This document shows positions 10,253-21,705 of a stretch of DNA of 64,000 bases, one piece after another (position 1 is the first letter of the stretch; every line of letters begins with the position of its first letter). The stretch is from Mastigias papua (lineage: Eukaryota; Cnidaria; Scyphozoa; Rhizostomeae; Mastigiidae), in assembly GCA_964019165.1 (NCBI GenBank), contig OZ025278.1:13147786-13211785 (forward strand), read 5' to 3'. Below the pieces are notes generated by a model that saw nothing but the letters and a program-made list of their open reading frames with translations, ran no database searches and had not been told where the DNA came from. The translations under genes were made by a program, and so were the position numbers.

Positions 10253-12417
10253 TAATTCTGTGTTGCCTGTGAAGACCCAAAGGATCAACCAGGTGACATA
10301 ACTAACTTTTGTAACACCTTTTACATGCATTGCAACTTTGTTTAAATGCTAAAAGTTGCTTAGAGATCAAAGCAATGCTAATAATTATAGAGGAAAATAT
10401 GGATTACATTATGTTGGCTATCCATTTTTATTTGCAAAGAATACTTCCTCTACTATTTGAAATAAGCCTTGCAGCTTTGTTTTCAAATCCTTATTTCTAT
10501 GCAACGAGGTTTGCAGGTGTTATTTCTGGTTTGAAATTTTTCAATTCAATAATGCTTAGAAATTTGATTTGGATATTTATTGAATATGAATGCATCAAAG
10601 ACATGCTAAAGTGGGGACTATGTGGGTATTACTTCCCACTTTTGCAAAAGTAGTTAGTAATTCTTTGCTTTGTTGACAAAAGGTGACATAATGATCCTGG
10701 CTTGTCGGTACATACTGTTGCCATGTTCAGTCCTGTTGGTGAATTTTTGCTGCATTCCCACTCAAAAGTCCTTCAGCATACCACTGGACAATGCCTTTTA
10801 AATTATGAGTTACAGATATGCTAGTTCAATTGTGGTTCTGATGGTCATTGTTTAGAATAGCCTGCAGTGGATGTCACAAAGTATGCCCCTTTTATTTCTT
10901 CTTTTAGTGTGATAATGGTTAGGTCATTGAAATTGTGATGAATGACATGAACAGCAGCAGCCTGTCAGATTTCATATTTCCCATGATGTTGTACAATGAA
11001 GAATGTAGCTACTAGGATGGTTTTGTTACTATAGTGTTTTATTTGGAAAAGGGTGTTACTGCTAACTTTATTAGCCCCAAATATCAAAACCAGAGGAGAT
11101 CTAGGAAAAATTCTTTCAAATCCTGAATCTACATATAGAGTTTCATGAAACAAGTGCTATTTTCAAAAGCTTCACCATTCTCCATTGGGCAAAGCTATAC
11201 AGTACAGGGTTTTTTGTGTTTGAATGTGTTATGGATTATTGAATCATTAGATTTCCACTTTGTGTGCACCTCCAGCTTCAATTTATCTAGCAGATAACTA
11301 AGCCATTTTAGTCAACATGTTACGAACAAATTGCATTCAAGCATAATGGTGTAAAACTTTGCATCATTGGAAGAAAGAATAATACAAATAGAACCATTCT
11401 AGTAGCTACTGTTTTTGTTCTACAGTGTCTTTAGACAGAGGTGGTGCCATGGGGAAGTTTGGGGGACATGTCCCCACAGTTTTCTGCTGGGTCAATTTTT
11501 TTTGTTTGTCCAAATTGGAGAAGAAAAAGTTTGGGGAGGTGGGAGGGTTCTATCAAAGTAAAATTCATTGTTATGTAATATATGTGCCATTTGCTTGCAA
11601 GGAATCAGAAATATGTCTAGAACCTAATAAACAGGGAGATCTTAATAAACAGGAGGGTCGGAATTATATATTTCTAAAATCTAGTGACAATTTAAGTATC
11701 TATTGTGCTTCTGACAAACAACAAAATACACAATAATATGATGAAGGGAACACTATCACTTAGTGAAAGGAAGCAAACCTTTTCTCAAGAAAAGTTCCCA
11801 AGACATTTTTCATTCCTTAAGAAGTAATAAACGGGGGGTCCTAATAAGAGCAGGCATCTTTGTTAGCCTGATCTAAATCTTTTCATTCCACAGCCATATC
11901 TATACAGTCAGCCTCTTTCCTTTGTGGGGCATTAGGGCTGATTAATGGACCCTGAATTGTAGAGTGTTGAAGTATGATTGAAGTCCCATAAATCCTCAAA
12001 TTGACCCCCTCAAATAAGCCCCCATGCAAGAACTTCAAATTGTTACCAAGCCCCATCGAATAACCCTCCACCTCATAAAATGATGAAGTGATAAAGACCT
12101 TAGCTAACATGCTAAAAGCTAAAATGCAACATGTGTCAAGAAATTTAATAAGTCCCTTGAATAAGCCCTCCCCCAAATAAGCCTTCCCCCAAATAAGCCT
12201 TCCCCCAAATAAGCCCTTACCTTAAAGTATCAAGAATAAACACCGTAAATCCTCGAATTGGCCCCTCTCGAATAAGCCCTCCCCTCCGATAAGCCCCACC
12301 TGAAAAGCATCAAAAATAAGCCCCTAGAGGGCTAATTCTAGGATTTAAGGTATAGAAGTGACTATATTAGATAGATGGCCTTTGACCCTGTACTTTGACC
12401 AGGTTACTTCATCAAAG
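10253..12417. other. Intergenic / 3' UTR region
   Basis: Follows the INTS15 stop. The first part is probably its 3' UTR; I saw no clear AATAAA close to the stop. Open frames of 60-107 codons have a low-complexity, hydrophobic make-up and no recognisable domain. From about 11985 the sequence is made of AAGCCCC-rich repeat units (listed separately). Confidence 0.4.
11985..12353. repeat. AAGCCCC-rich repeat / MITE family, one or two copies
   Basis: A compact unit at 12241-12353 starts ACCGTAAATCCTCGAATTGG (then CCCC) and ends GGGCTAATTCTAGGATTTAA (then GGTA), an inverted pair. The preceding 250 bases begin CCATAAATCCTCAAATTGAC and contain repeated CCCTCAAATAAGCC words, so an older copy or a nested pair is likely. 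Related copies lie at 41771-42064 and 42263-42523, with fragments near 29990-30076. Confidence 0.6.
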
Positions 12418-15400
12418 ATGGCTGCAGCTTTCTCTTTGGAGAACGAAGTATTCAGAGATTTTGCGTTTTACGCTGCAATTTTGGGAGTAAAATGCCTAAT
12501 TATGGGTCTTCTCACCGCAAGGAGACGAATTTATTCCAAGGTATGGTGTTTATATCAACCTGCAGACTTGGCATGTAGGAACTACTCTCTCAGTTTGGTT
12601 TGATGTGCCCACAGAATAGGTTATGTGCCCACAGAATAGGTGATGTGCCTAGGCTCCTACTTACGGACGGTCTTCCAGTAGTCAGAATACCAAAATGAGA
12701 ACTTTGTTTATTGCATGAAACAATGTCTTGTATGAAAGTTGAAATTGTACGTCTGTGTGTACATCACCGAAATAGAAGTTAGGCCACGGGAGAGGAAATC
12801 TCTCGATTGGAATTAAGAGTGCACTCAACTAGAGTCAGTTTGGTAACCATTTATTTTGAGGTGTGCAATTTAATTTATCATATTTGCTTAAATTATTAGC
12901 TGCAGCAACAATTGGGTTGTTGCTGATGAGGTGCCTAGTACATTGCTAGTCTTATCAAGTTTACTGTTGTTGTCAGACAAGCTTCGAATTCTGGCCAGGC
13001 AAACTGAGCAACTCAAATCAGACGGATAGGGAGATTATCAATAACTTCTGGAGGATAGATAATAGAAAACTGGAAATAATGCTTTGACGTACAATGTTGC
13101 TAATTATCAATTTTGATTAAGATGATCAGTAATGATAAAGAAACATTACATAACATGCTACTTACTACATTAAATACAAACTTACTTTACCATACTGCTA
13201 GGATGATATCTTGGGGAGCAAAATAGGAATTTCAATCCAAGGGCCATGATATACAAAAGTAAGGAATGTTAAGCAGAAATGAAAATACAAAGAGAACACA
13301 AGAAAAAACATAGTTTATCTAGGTGGGAGATCAGAGTATTTAAATATTTCAAGGAGCATATCTGGTGTGCAGTGCTCACATTGTTTGCTTCAGGCGATGC
13401 TGTGAATTGCCCTAGACAATTCTTGCCACCTAGAAAATTTTTTTAACATCAATGAAATTATTTTATTCCATGAGTTTCTCTCTTATCATCTCACTGAAAT
13501 GTGTTTTTATCAGTGTCAGGCTCTATTTTGATTTTCAAGTCTGCATTCAACCCTGCGCAGGCTGTGTCATCTGAAAATAATTTGTGGTCATTAGTGGCCA
13601 GTGTACTGTTATATTGGCTGTATTTACATTTAGCAATACTAGCCCATCTATGTCATGCCAAGATAGTAGCCCTGATCACTTACCAATCTTTTGGATGAAT
13701 CTTCATTGTACAACAAAACAGATGTCCTGCTAAGCAACATTTTGCAGCAATTGCTTTGATGTGAAGTGATCCAAAGAACAGGTCATCTGAGAGGGGACAG
13801 GTATTTCCTCAGCCCCAAACCTGGTAGTGGCCCAAATTCTATGAAATGCTTCTTTGGTGACTTAATTTTCTCAATGATTTCATCTGGAGCCTCGTTTTCT
13901 CTGTTTACCCTTGGCCCCATACAAACTATTGGTGAGGCTACCACAGAGCGATGGGAGTAACCAACTCTTTAGTTTGAAGTGTCCTGTGTCCAATTTGCCA
14001 GTATCATAGTTTCATTTCACTGTCCTTTTTGGCAGATTTTTCCTTCAGATGAGGACTATGCTTCACTTGGAAAGCCTGCTAAGCCTGATCCAGAAGCTAT
14101 TGCTGATGTGCAGAGAGTAAGGAAGTATGTAACTTAACTTCATCTCAAATTTTTGCAATGGAGCACTCTATCATTACTTAATACAGTATGCATATAAATG
14201 TGTTGATTGCAGATGCACCAGCAACATTCTTGAAGAGATGCATTGACTGGTTGTGCAGTATTTCTTGAGTTTGAATCAAATTTGGACTAGCCAGTAAAGC
14301 ATTTAGGCAACTACTACCCACCAAAGTTCTTGATTTCATTTCTTTCTTAATTCCTGTTACCTTTTTTTGCCTTTTACTAACTCTACCCAGTCATGGCCAG
14401 CAGAGCTGGGGGAAGGGGGCTATAGCCCCTCCATTTTTTCTTGCAAATTTACTTTAGTATTGTTTTAGCACCCTCTATACCCCTACGGTTTTAGTTTTTC
14501 TATTTGAGCCCCCACCAGAAATATTGCTCCCATGCCCCTGTCAGTTGATGGGGCTACAATGTGCCCTAGTGTAGGCAACCCTCTCTACATAGGAGGTCCG
14601 GTGCAAATTGTGATGTAGCTGCAATGACTCAATTTACAATTTGATAAATAAAGGGGGAGTGCGGGCAAGTGGCAAGCCTTTGAGGAGTGACTCAAAAGCA
14701 TGACCTAATGGCTCAGTTTGTACCAATGTGCTTGCTATGTAAAACTCACATGAGAGATTCATTTAGTTAATTTTGCCTTCGTGCTAGGGTTAAGCAATCG
14801 ACAATTTCTCGAACTTTCGTTTCAAGGTTCCTCTTTTGTAATTTACATGCATTCTGCATTCACCTTATTCTGTGCAAGTTTTTAACCGATAGGAGCCTGT
14901 ATGCGTTTTATATTAAGGAAGATTATTAGAATTGTCTACTAATTCTTTTCGGATTTTAGTATTGAACCTCTTAGTGTTCCTGCATAGTATGGCGTTACTA
15001 TTAGTGCGAAACTACAGAGGACTTGCGGGAAAGCAAGACTGATTGTAGATCGACACGTCTGGGCGCAGTTGCACTACCCATCCTGTTGTATCTTAGTCCC
15101 TCAGATCTTACGATTCATGATCTAGCTGCTGCTTATGACTAGTGCATAACTACTTTGTTTAAATGCATTCACAGTGTTGCTTGCAGTCATATGTGCCCAT
15201 ACAATATCGGTTTCCATTTCGTTGTAGTGCCCATCGCAATGACATGGAAAACATCTATCCATTCTTCGCCCTTGGCTTCGTATATTGTTTGTGCAGCCCA
15301 AATCCAGCTGTAGCTCGATGGCTTTTCAGAATCTTCACTACTGCTCGCATCGGCCACACTATCGTGTACTTGTCCTATATGCGTCAGCCATTTAGAGGAA

Positions 15401-15474
15401 TTTGCTATGGTGTTGGCCAAATCGTTAATTTCACGCTATGTGGACTGATTCTGAAAGAAGTAATTAAGTCCTAG
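12418..15474 (+). CDS. MAPEG-family membrane glutathione enzyme, copy 1 (MGST1/PTGES-like)
   Basis: Three exons, 12418-12540, 14036-14124 and 15228-15474, give 152 aa, the usual length of MGST1 (155) and mPGES-1 (152). Donors are GTATGG and GTATGT; acceptors are TTGGCAG and TTGTAG; phases are 0 and 2. MAPEG proteins are four-helix microsomal membrane proteins, active as trimers, using glutathione for conjugation, peroxide reduction or prostaglandin H2 isomerisation. The signature AHRNDMENIYPF falls at residues 72-83. Aligned without gaps to mPGES-1, the glutathione-site residues Arg, His, Tyr and Arg are kept (111, 114, 118, 127). The proposed mPGES-1 catalytic Ser127 is Gly128 here. The N-terminus (NEVFRDFAFYAAIL) resembles MGST1 (DDEVFMAFASYATI). 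I favour MGST1-like glutathione transferase/peroxidase over a dedicated prostaglandin synthase. A paralogue follows in the same orientation. Confidence 0.88.
13786..13925 (+). repeat. Dispersed repeat (GAAATGSTTCTYTGGTGACTT family)
   Basis: A stretch containing TATGAAATGCTTCTTTGGTG and ATTTCATCTGGAGCCTCGTT recurs with changes near 34620-34735 (GTGAAATGGTTCTCTGGTGA, then GTGTCATATGGAGCCTCATT). It also recurs near 35120-35262. Non-coding; it lies in intron 1 of the first MAPEG gene. No termini were resolved. Confidence 0.45.
14395..14545 (-). repeat. Dispersed repeat with GGGTGCTAAAA core
   Basis: In reverse this contains GGGTATAGAGGGTGCTAAAA flanked by GGGGCTCAAA-like and AGCCCCC-like ends. 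The same layout appears at 22731-22880 and 37031-37146 in the plus orientation. Intron 2 of the first MAPEG gene. No coding capacity. Confidence 0.55.
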
Positions 15475-16560
15475 ACATGAGTAACTTTTGAAAAGGGATA
15501 CCCCTTGGCTGCCGTCTATTTGTGTAACCAAGCCAACAGATATACATCAGTATTCCAACTTTGATAGCTCCAGGGTGCACGTGGCAAATTTTTTATTCTT
15601 CTATGGAGCAATTGATGCTGTATTTTTCCAACCATAATTTTTTAATCTTTGCGTTATATTGCCTAGGGTTTATGATTAACAGATGAATGTCGTCTTATAG
15701 TTCTTAAATATTGAATGATAGGCCTTCATATATTTAATACATTTGAATCACTTGCAATTGCACTGGTATTAATGGTGAAGATGTCCCACAGAACCCTATG
15801 GTATCTATCTGCAAATCTGAAAATCAAATGGTTGACTGAGGAGGACATTGAAAGTCAAAGTTACTGGATATAGCTACGGAAAACGCAATCATGTTCTATT
15901 AAAACAATTTTCAATGCACACAAATGCCAACTTGATGCAAGTTTATTTCCTTGAGGTAAAATATATTGATATCCTGTATATTTTGTTGCAATGTTAGGAG
16001 ACAATGATTTGCAAAAGTTTTCACTGGCATCTTTTAGCTGTGTTGTATAGCTGTAAGCTGCCGTATGTGGAAAGTGGATGGCTATAGCAGTGAAGTCGAA
16101 AAGTTCCCTTTTGCTTTTTATCAGAATATTGTATTTGAAGTTTCTCAGCTCTTCAGAAAGGCAGATGAGTACCTTTTGCAATGTCTCCATTTATGATAAT
16201 CCATCGAGGTTTCTCAGGTACTTAAGATAGACTGAGTAGTTTTGTGTTGATTTCTGGCTTGTTTGGACTCCATTTCTAGGACGAATGACACCTCCGCGAA
16301 CGCGGTAGGTCTTGTAATGTGCCTTGAATGAATGTCTAGTTTATATTTCTTTGGTAACAGGAGTGGGATACCTGTAAGCCTACCCAGTTTATATTTGGTG
16401 ACAGGAAGGGGATATTCGCAACTACAATTTGAACCTCGAACATGGCGACAAATCGAACACTATTCGATGCTTTATCATTTGGTATCTTGGTTGATAGAGA
16501 AGATGAGAACAGGCAGTACTAAGCATTAGAGTGGTGTCAAGGAACACTCATTTCTTTGTA
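15475..16560. other. Intergenic DNA, nothing recognised
   Basis: Between the first MAPEG gene and the Tc1-like relic. Probably begins with the 3' UTR of the MAPEG gene. The 109-codon minus-strand open frame at 15861-16190 has no recognisable domain or exon context. Confidence 0.35.
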
Positions 16561-17261
16561 CACTACCGTTCAAAAAGTCTTGGGACGATTCGAAGTTTCG
16601 AAGGATGTTTGCGTTAATAGCTTTAAAAAACATGCATTTTGATCCTCTCTTATCAAATAGGAGAACCGATTATTACCATGAAATTTTTATAAGATATTGT
16701 TTATGTTTCAAAGATTTTCAGTTGCACCACAGTATTCGAAAAAGATTAACCGAAAAATTTTTCTAGGCCAAAAACATGAACGTGGCATTTATCAAGCGTC
16801 TTGAAATATCACACGAGAAGCGCTTGGAAATTGCTTTTTACAAAAATAATGGTAAAAGCTATCAAGAAATTGCAACAATTGTGGGGTGCTCGAAGGATGC
16901 AGCTTTCGCTGTATGCAAAAAGTTCTTTAAATGTAGAACCGTAAAAAATCCGCTAAGGGTTGGTAGACCAAAGAAGATCAAGACGCCAAGACATGAAAGG
17001 TCTTTATTGAGAGTGCTGCGATGTAGCAGGTTTGAACCTTTACAAAACATTGTGTTGGCGTGGAAAAAGTCTGACTTTTGAAGCATTAGCAAAAAACACA
17101 GCAAGAAAGATCATTAAAAAATATAGCTTTTAAAGCCGCATAAGAAAAAACCCTCATTGGTAACAAAAATTAATCACAATAACTTAACGCTGCCACAAAG
17201 AAGCAAAGTCGACGCGATCATTCTTTTATCGAATCGTCCCACCACTTTTTGAACGGTAGTG
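16561..17261 (+). mobile_element. Internally deleted Tc1/mariner-like transposon, 701 bp
   Basis: Inverted ends: CACTACCGTTCAAAAAGTCT (then TGGGACGATTC) on the left, and in reverse CACTACCGTTCAAAAAGTGG (then TGGGACGATTC) on the right. It is bordered by TA on both sides (16559-16560 and 17262-17263), the expected target duplication. Inside, 16776-17081 encodes about 100 aa resembling the paired-like helix-turn-helix DNA-binding part of a Tc1 transposase (KRLEIAFYKNNGKSYQEIA, a basic GRPKK linker). The DDE catalytic domain is missing and the frame breaks down after about 17080. Non-autonomous but with well-kept ends. Confidence 0.85.
16776..17081 (+). pseudogene. Tc1-like transposase, N-terminal helix-turn-helix fragment
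   Basis: Open frame of 101 codons inside the TIR element. Residues about 12-60 fit a helix-turn-helix (LEIAFYKNNGKSYQEIATIV, then GCSKDAAFAVCKKF). A GRPKK motif typical of the AT-hook-like linker of Tc1/mariner transposases follows near residue 63. The remainder is degraded and there is no catalytic DD(E/D) region before the right TIR, so it cannot catalyse transposition. Confidence 0.75.
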
Positions 17262-17806
17262 TATTCTGCGTGATCGCAATTGCAATTCACAACTAAATGT
17301 AACTCCTGTATGGACGTTCTCTTCATTATCAGATGAGTTTTTGTGTAAATGAGTAAAAGGGGAGTGTTGCACATTGCCTTTTGCAAATTCCTAAACATCA
17401 ACTTTCTTCAAATTAACTATAAACATCAGTTCTTGAAGGAAACAGTCATTACGTACTAAGAGGGGATGGGGACAAATGACAAAATAGCCCCAATAAGTTT
17501 GTCCCGCAGTGAAGCGTGCAAAGATTATTTGCAACCGCAGTCGGAGGACTCAAAATATTTCGATACCGCAGCTAGCTATACAAATAGGATTTAATGCAAA
17601 TTTTAGAGGTGCATGCCAGTCCACCAATTCTAGCTTTCCATGAAATGTTTTGTCATACCCAGCATACCCTAGCTTGAAAGTTTTTGATATGGAAGGGTCA
17701 ACCGTCATCTGATTTGACGTCACTGCAAAGCTCCCATAGAAATGCCTGTTATTGAATTGGATATTCGATTATTCTCTCCCACTTCCGCTTTGATTTTCCT
17801 GGCAAA
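17262..17806. other. Intergenic / 5' flank of MAPEG copy 2
   Basis: Non-coding sequence preceding the second MAPEG start codon. It probably holds that gene's promoter and 5' UTR, but no motif stands out. Confidence 0.3.
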
Positions 17807-20800
17807 ATGGCGCCTATGTTTGCATTAGTGGACAACGAAGTTTTCAGAGATTTTGCATTCTTCTCAGCAATATTGGGTGCAAAATGCCTGGCCATGAGTT
17901 TCCTCACCTCAAGAGTAAGACTTCGCGAAAAGGTATAAATGATAAGAAATATGTTAACTTCGCTTTACAAGAAGAATTCTGTTCAGCTTTGCATAATTGG
18001 CGGACGGGCGGATGTGCAGTTTAGGGTAACTGCCAAATCGCGTTAAATTCTATACGAAATTACTCCTTACGATGAAGACAGTCGAAACAAACGATAAAAA
18101 GTGCGGTTCTACTTACTAATTACTTCGGGTTAGGGTCAGGGTTAGGGTTTTGTGCAGGGTCAGGGTTAGGGTTAGCGGTAGTTGTAGAATTAGCGGAAGT
18201 TTCTTAATGGACAAAGGGATTTCAATGTTGATAGAGGGAAAAATAAGAGTAAATAAGTAATTAGTAAGTGGAACCGCACTTTTTATCGTTTGTTTCGACT
18301 GTCTTCATCGTAAGGAGTAATTTCGTATAGAATTTAACGCGATTTGGCGGTTACCCTAAAGAGTAATTTCGTATAGAATTTAACGCGATTTGGCGGTTAC
18401 CCTAAACTGCACATCCGCCATGAATGTATGCAGGCCTGGCAAGGGCGGTGCTAGAAAATTTTCGTTTTGGCAAGGGCGGCGCTAATGCACTTTCGCACCT
18501 CTCATCGATAGCAGGGGGCTAACCCCATAAATTATACACCATTCGATAGCTCTTCATGGCCTTTTTCGACGAGATCTCGAGTGTGCACGAGCAGAAGGAC
18601 AGGTGTGCAAGTGTGCACTTGATCTCAGGTGTGCTGTTGCAGTGCCTGCTTGATCTTTGGCAAAGAGAGTATAACCAAATTATATATTTTCTGTTCTTTC
18701 TCGCCTTTAAAGGTTTTGTACCGAAAGCATGCACGTCAGCGGACCAATTTTTACTTCATTATTATCTTGATAGTTGGACAATATTCAAATTAACCCAATA
18801 AACCACCCCCTGTCACCTTTCACCACCCTACCACACCCATTTCTGGGTGTGCATTGTCATATGCAGCAAAAAATCTCAAGTGTGTAGTTGCCAAACTCTG
18901 CAGCGTGGGGGGAGGGGGTGTGTTGGGCCTCAAGTCGCTGAATAGATAACGTATACTGCATACATTGACACTCCTCTTGAATATATACATAGCCATTTTT
19001 TTGTCGAAGAGTGGTTTTTAATAAAATGATACTTTTTGTGTGCAACAGGAGCTCCTATTGAAGCCCAACATTCAGATGGCCAATTTGCATACAAGAAATC
19101 TATGGATTGAAAACCAATTCTACTCATAAGAGTCTTTCATTGATAAACATTGTAATGAACAGAAACACAATGTTGTACCCTCAGACATATCAGTTTGCTA
19201 TGAGTTTGTATCTGGGAAACTTATAACTTTGTTTAGTGACTTAGGAGGACCCACTATGGCTGGGTCTGATGGGAGAGAAAATTTTTTAACTGCACCCTCT
19301 AGATTGGTTAAAAAGTCATCTCTATAGCTAAGATGAAGATGAGCGCAATAAAAGTGAGAACAAATTGAATTATCCAAGAAGTTTGACCCACTATTGAGGG
19401 TTTGTTCACACAGCTTATAGGCAATTTTTGAATTGATGTCAATAGAAAATCCTAGTGGTCTATACCAAGTCTGTTGAGTAAATCCTTGGGGGTCTCATAC
19501 CCCCTACCCCTGTAGCACTGCCCCTGAAGCTTGAAGATATTTGGCATGTAATAAACTCTCTTCAACATTCGAATTGAAAGCATACACATTCCCTCAAGCA
19601 CCTTCAGATTATAATTTGCAAGGCATGCACTTTAGAAAGTACCTTGGATAAGTAGAATAGAATGCCTTGTTAATGAAGGACCTAGAAATGTTGAGATGAC
19701 ATGATTCTCTCCAAAGATCAAGAGCTATTGAACTGTAAATGAAATCAGTTGTAATGATTTGGGGTTTTTTTGATAGCGTTGAGGGGACACGCTTAGGCCC
19801 AGAGGCCTAAGCTCAGACAAGCGCAACAAAACACGACTGCTTTCTATGCGAGTATGTAATCTAACTAACTAATCTCATGGATTCATTCGATAATATAATA
19901 AATCATACGGTGACACGATACAGATAAAAATCACTTTACACATTTGTAATTAAACCTAGCACGACATTGCAAGGAGACTGTACGGTAACACCAGCATGGA
20001 GACAGGAAACACAATTCACAATCACATATGACATGCAACACAACTTGTACTGTACACAACTTCAACCCAAGATGTTACACAATGGAGCTTTCTGCTCTTC
20101 TTCATCAGATTTTTAGTTCTGCAGAAGACTATGCTATGTTTGGGAAACGTGACAAGCCAGACCCTAAAGCAGAAGCTGAAGTAGAGCGGATAATGAAGTA
20201 AGTGGCATAGTGTGATTTGAAGTTTTGGTACATTGCATTGCACATTTGTAAGTATAATAAAATATATTCATATCATTTAGACCATATTTTCAACCATCTA
20301 CATAGGCTCCTTTTAATCTTTGTCGAGTTTCAAATCAGGATAATTAATTGTTCACTGAATGAAGAAGCTACATTAATGAAAACGTTATGACTTTAGTAGG
20401 AACATAGATATATATATCACATGATAGGATGGCTTTGTATTCTACTGAAACACACTACATGTTTTTTTTATAAGCATAGCGTTTATAAGCATATCCGGGC
20501 TCAGATAGGACATTTTTTTAAGCATATGCTAAGCATATTCCCCAGCCTTGGTATTTATACTTTTGTAGTGTTGTTTTTAGTTCTGAGGTTTTTGACACAA
20601 ACAAAACATTAGAAAGTGTCATAACTCCTGGGAAAAAAGAATCCAGGACACGGGCTCCATACAAAATGTTTGAATCAACCAGTTTAAATCTATTGAATCA
20701 ACCTTAACCTTGAAACCTTTTCACGTACCATAAAAATTTAGATCTAACCTTTTTTCTAAAAATAAGCATAATTTAAGCATATTTTAAGCCTGTCTGAGTT

Positions 20801-21335
20801 TCCTTTCTAAGCATACCTCAGCCTATTTTCAAAAATTTGCATGCTTATAAAAAACATGTATATTCTCTGTTCATATTATGCCAGCAAATTGTCGATTTTC
20901 AATATAAGAATGTCATTGAAAATCAGTATATACATCATTTGATTTTACTACAAAAACCACATAAAACACATGAGACAAAAACCCAATTGCCACAACAATA
21001 CAACCTTTGCATATTACTACCTGAGTTCAGCAATATCCAATATGACTTACATAAATTTGCAGTTGACATTCTCTCCATTTCATTACAGTGCCCATCGCAA
21101 TGACATGGAGAATATCTTCCCATTCTTCACCCTTGGTTTGTTGTATTGTTTCTGCAAACCAGATCCAACTACAGCTCGATGGCTTTTCAGAATCTTCACC
21201 ACTGTTCGCATTTCCCACACTGTTGTGTACTTGGGCCATGTGCGTCAGCCATTTAGAGCAATCTGCTATTTTGTTGGCCATATTGTGAATTTCACACTAT
21301 GTGGACTTATTCTGAAAGAGGCTATCAGGTTTTAA
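17807..21335 (+). CDS. MAPEG-family membrane glutathione enzyme, copy 2 (MGST1/PTGES-like)
   Basis: Exons 17807-17932, 20109-20197 and 21089-21335 give 153 aa. Introns fall at the same positions and phases (0 and 2) as in copy 1, and exons 2 and 3 have the same lengths (89 and 247 nt), so the pair arose by tandem duplication. Signature AHRNDMENIFPF at residues 73-84. Residues equivalent to mPGES-1 Arg110, His113, Tyr117 and Arg126 are kept (112, 115, 119, 128). The Ser127 position is Ala129, as in MGST1. The N-terminus DNEVFRDFAFFSAILGAKCL is a first membrane helix; exon 3 supplies the other helices. Membrane protein of the ER or mitochondrial outer membrane by family analogy. Intron 1 contains the 18007-18420 foldback element, intron 2 the 20456-20860 element. 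Substrate cannot be told from sequence. Confidence 0.88.
18007..18420. mobile_element. Foldback element with about 120-bp arms and TTAGGG-like centre
   Basis: Left arm starts GGCGGATGTGCAGTTTAGGG and runs to about 18126. The right arm (about 18258-18420) is its near-perfect reverse complement, ending CTAAACTGCACATCCGCC. The right arm has an exact 46-bp tandem duplication (18315-18360 and 18361-18406). The loop (about 18127-18190) is rich in GGGTTAGGGTCAGGGTTAGG units. Non-coding. Lies in intron 1 of MAPEG copy 2. Confidence 0.8.
18315..18406 (+). repeat. 46-bp perfect tandem duplication
   Basis: Two adjacent identical units, 18315-18360 and 18361-18406, each starting GAGTAATTTCGTATAGAATT and ending GGTTACCCTAAA. 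They lie inside the right arm of the foldback element and are absent from the left arm. Confidence 0.9.
19798..19842. other. Perfect short hairpin CTTAGGCC-CAGA-GGCCTAAG
   Basis: An eight-base perfect stem with a four-base loop in intron 1 of MAPEG copy 2, followed by CTCAGACAAGCGC. It could be the tip of a degraded element. No function inferred. Confidence 0.4.
20456..20860. mobile_element. TACACGT-type inverted-repeat element, copy c (TAAGCATA word)
   Basis: Left end TACATGTTTTTTTTATAAGC (then ATA) and right end TATGCTTATAAAAAACATGT(A)-like are inverted. Inside are at least seven TAAGCATA/TAAGCATATT words, e.g. near 20475, 20487, 20520, 20529, 20763, 20772 and 20808. GGGCTCAGATAGG and AAGCCTGTCTGAG segments are also present. 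Intron 2 of MAPEG copy 2. Non-coding. Confidence 0.65.
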
Positions 21336-21595
21336 ACACAACTGTTGAGAACTCTGCTTTGCTGCCGTACGTATATCCAATATCACAACCAATGTTCCAG
21401 TAGTATAGCTCTATTGAGTAGCTGGCTCTTAAAGGTAATTCTCCTATCTATTGGGTTAAACATAAAACTCATATTGTATAGGTTTGTTTTATCTATGCTT
21501 TAAAGGAAAATTTGACCCTCTTTGTTTTCTTTATCTTTATGTGTCTTGTATTATTGTGGTACTACTTGACAGCATCACCTGGTGGTGGCTACAGA

Positions 21596-21705
21596 AAAAA
21601 CCCTGAACGGACGTACTACAAGAGACGCGAAATAGGCAGGAGTGGCACGACCTGATTGTCAACGCCCTTAGGCAGGTCGCTGGATGATGATTATTATTAT
21701 TGTGG
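21596..21705 (+). mobile_element. LINE 3' end fragment with TGATTATTATT tail
   Basis: In one plus frame the segment reads TDVLQETRNRQEWHDLIVNA, then LRQVAG and a stop. This pattern (R-x-x-W-x-x-L...AL) is typical of the last residues of a non-LTR reverse transcriptase ORF2. It is followed immediately by a TGATGATTATTATTATT tail. Only the extreme 3' end is present. Confidence 0.55.

Noticed and set aside
10330..10653. 107-codon plus frame downstream of INTS15
   Set aside because: No family resemblance, low complexity, no splice or start context; more likely 3' UTR or spacer.
12604..12650. Short tandem duplication ATGTGCCCACAGAATAGGT
   Set aside because: Two and a half units only, in an intron; nothing more can be said.
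12418..15474. Naming the MAPEG genes PTGES
   Set aside because: The catalytic Ser position is Gly/Ala and the N-terminus is MGST1-like, so a prostaglandin synthase name is not justified.
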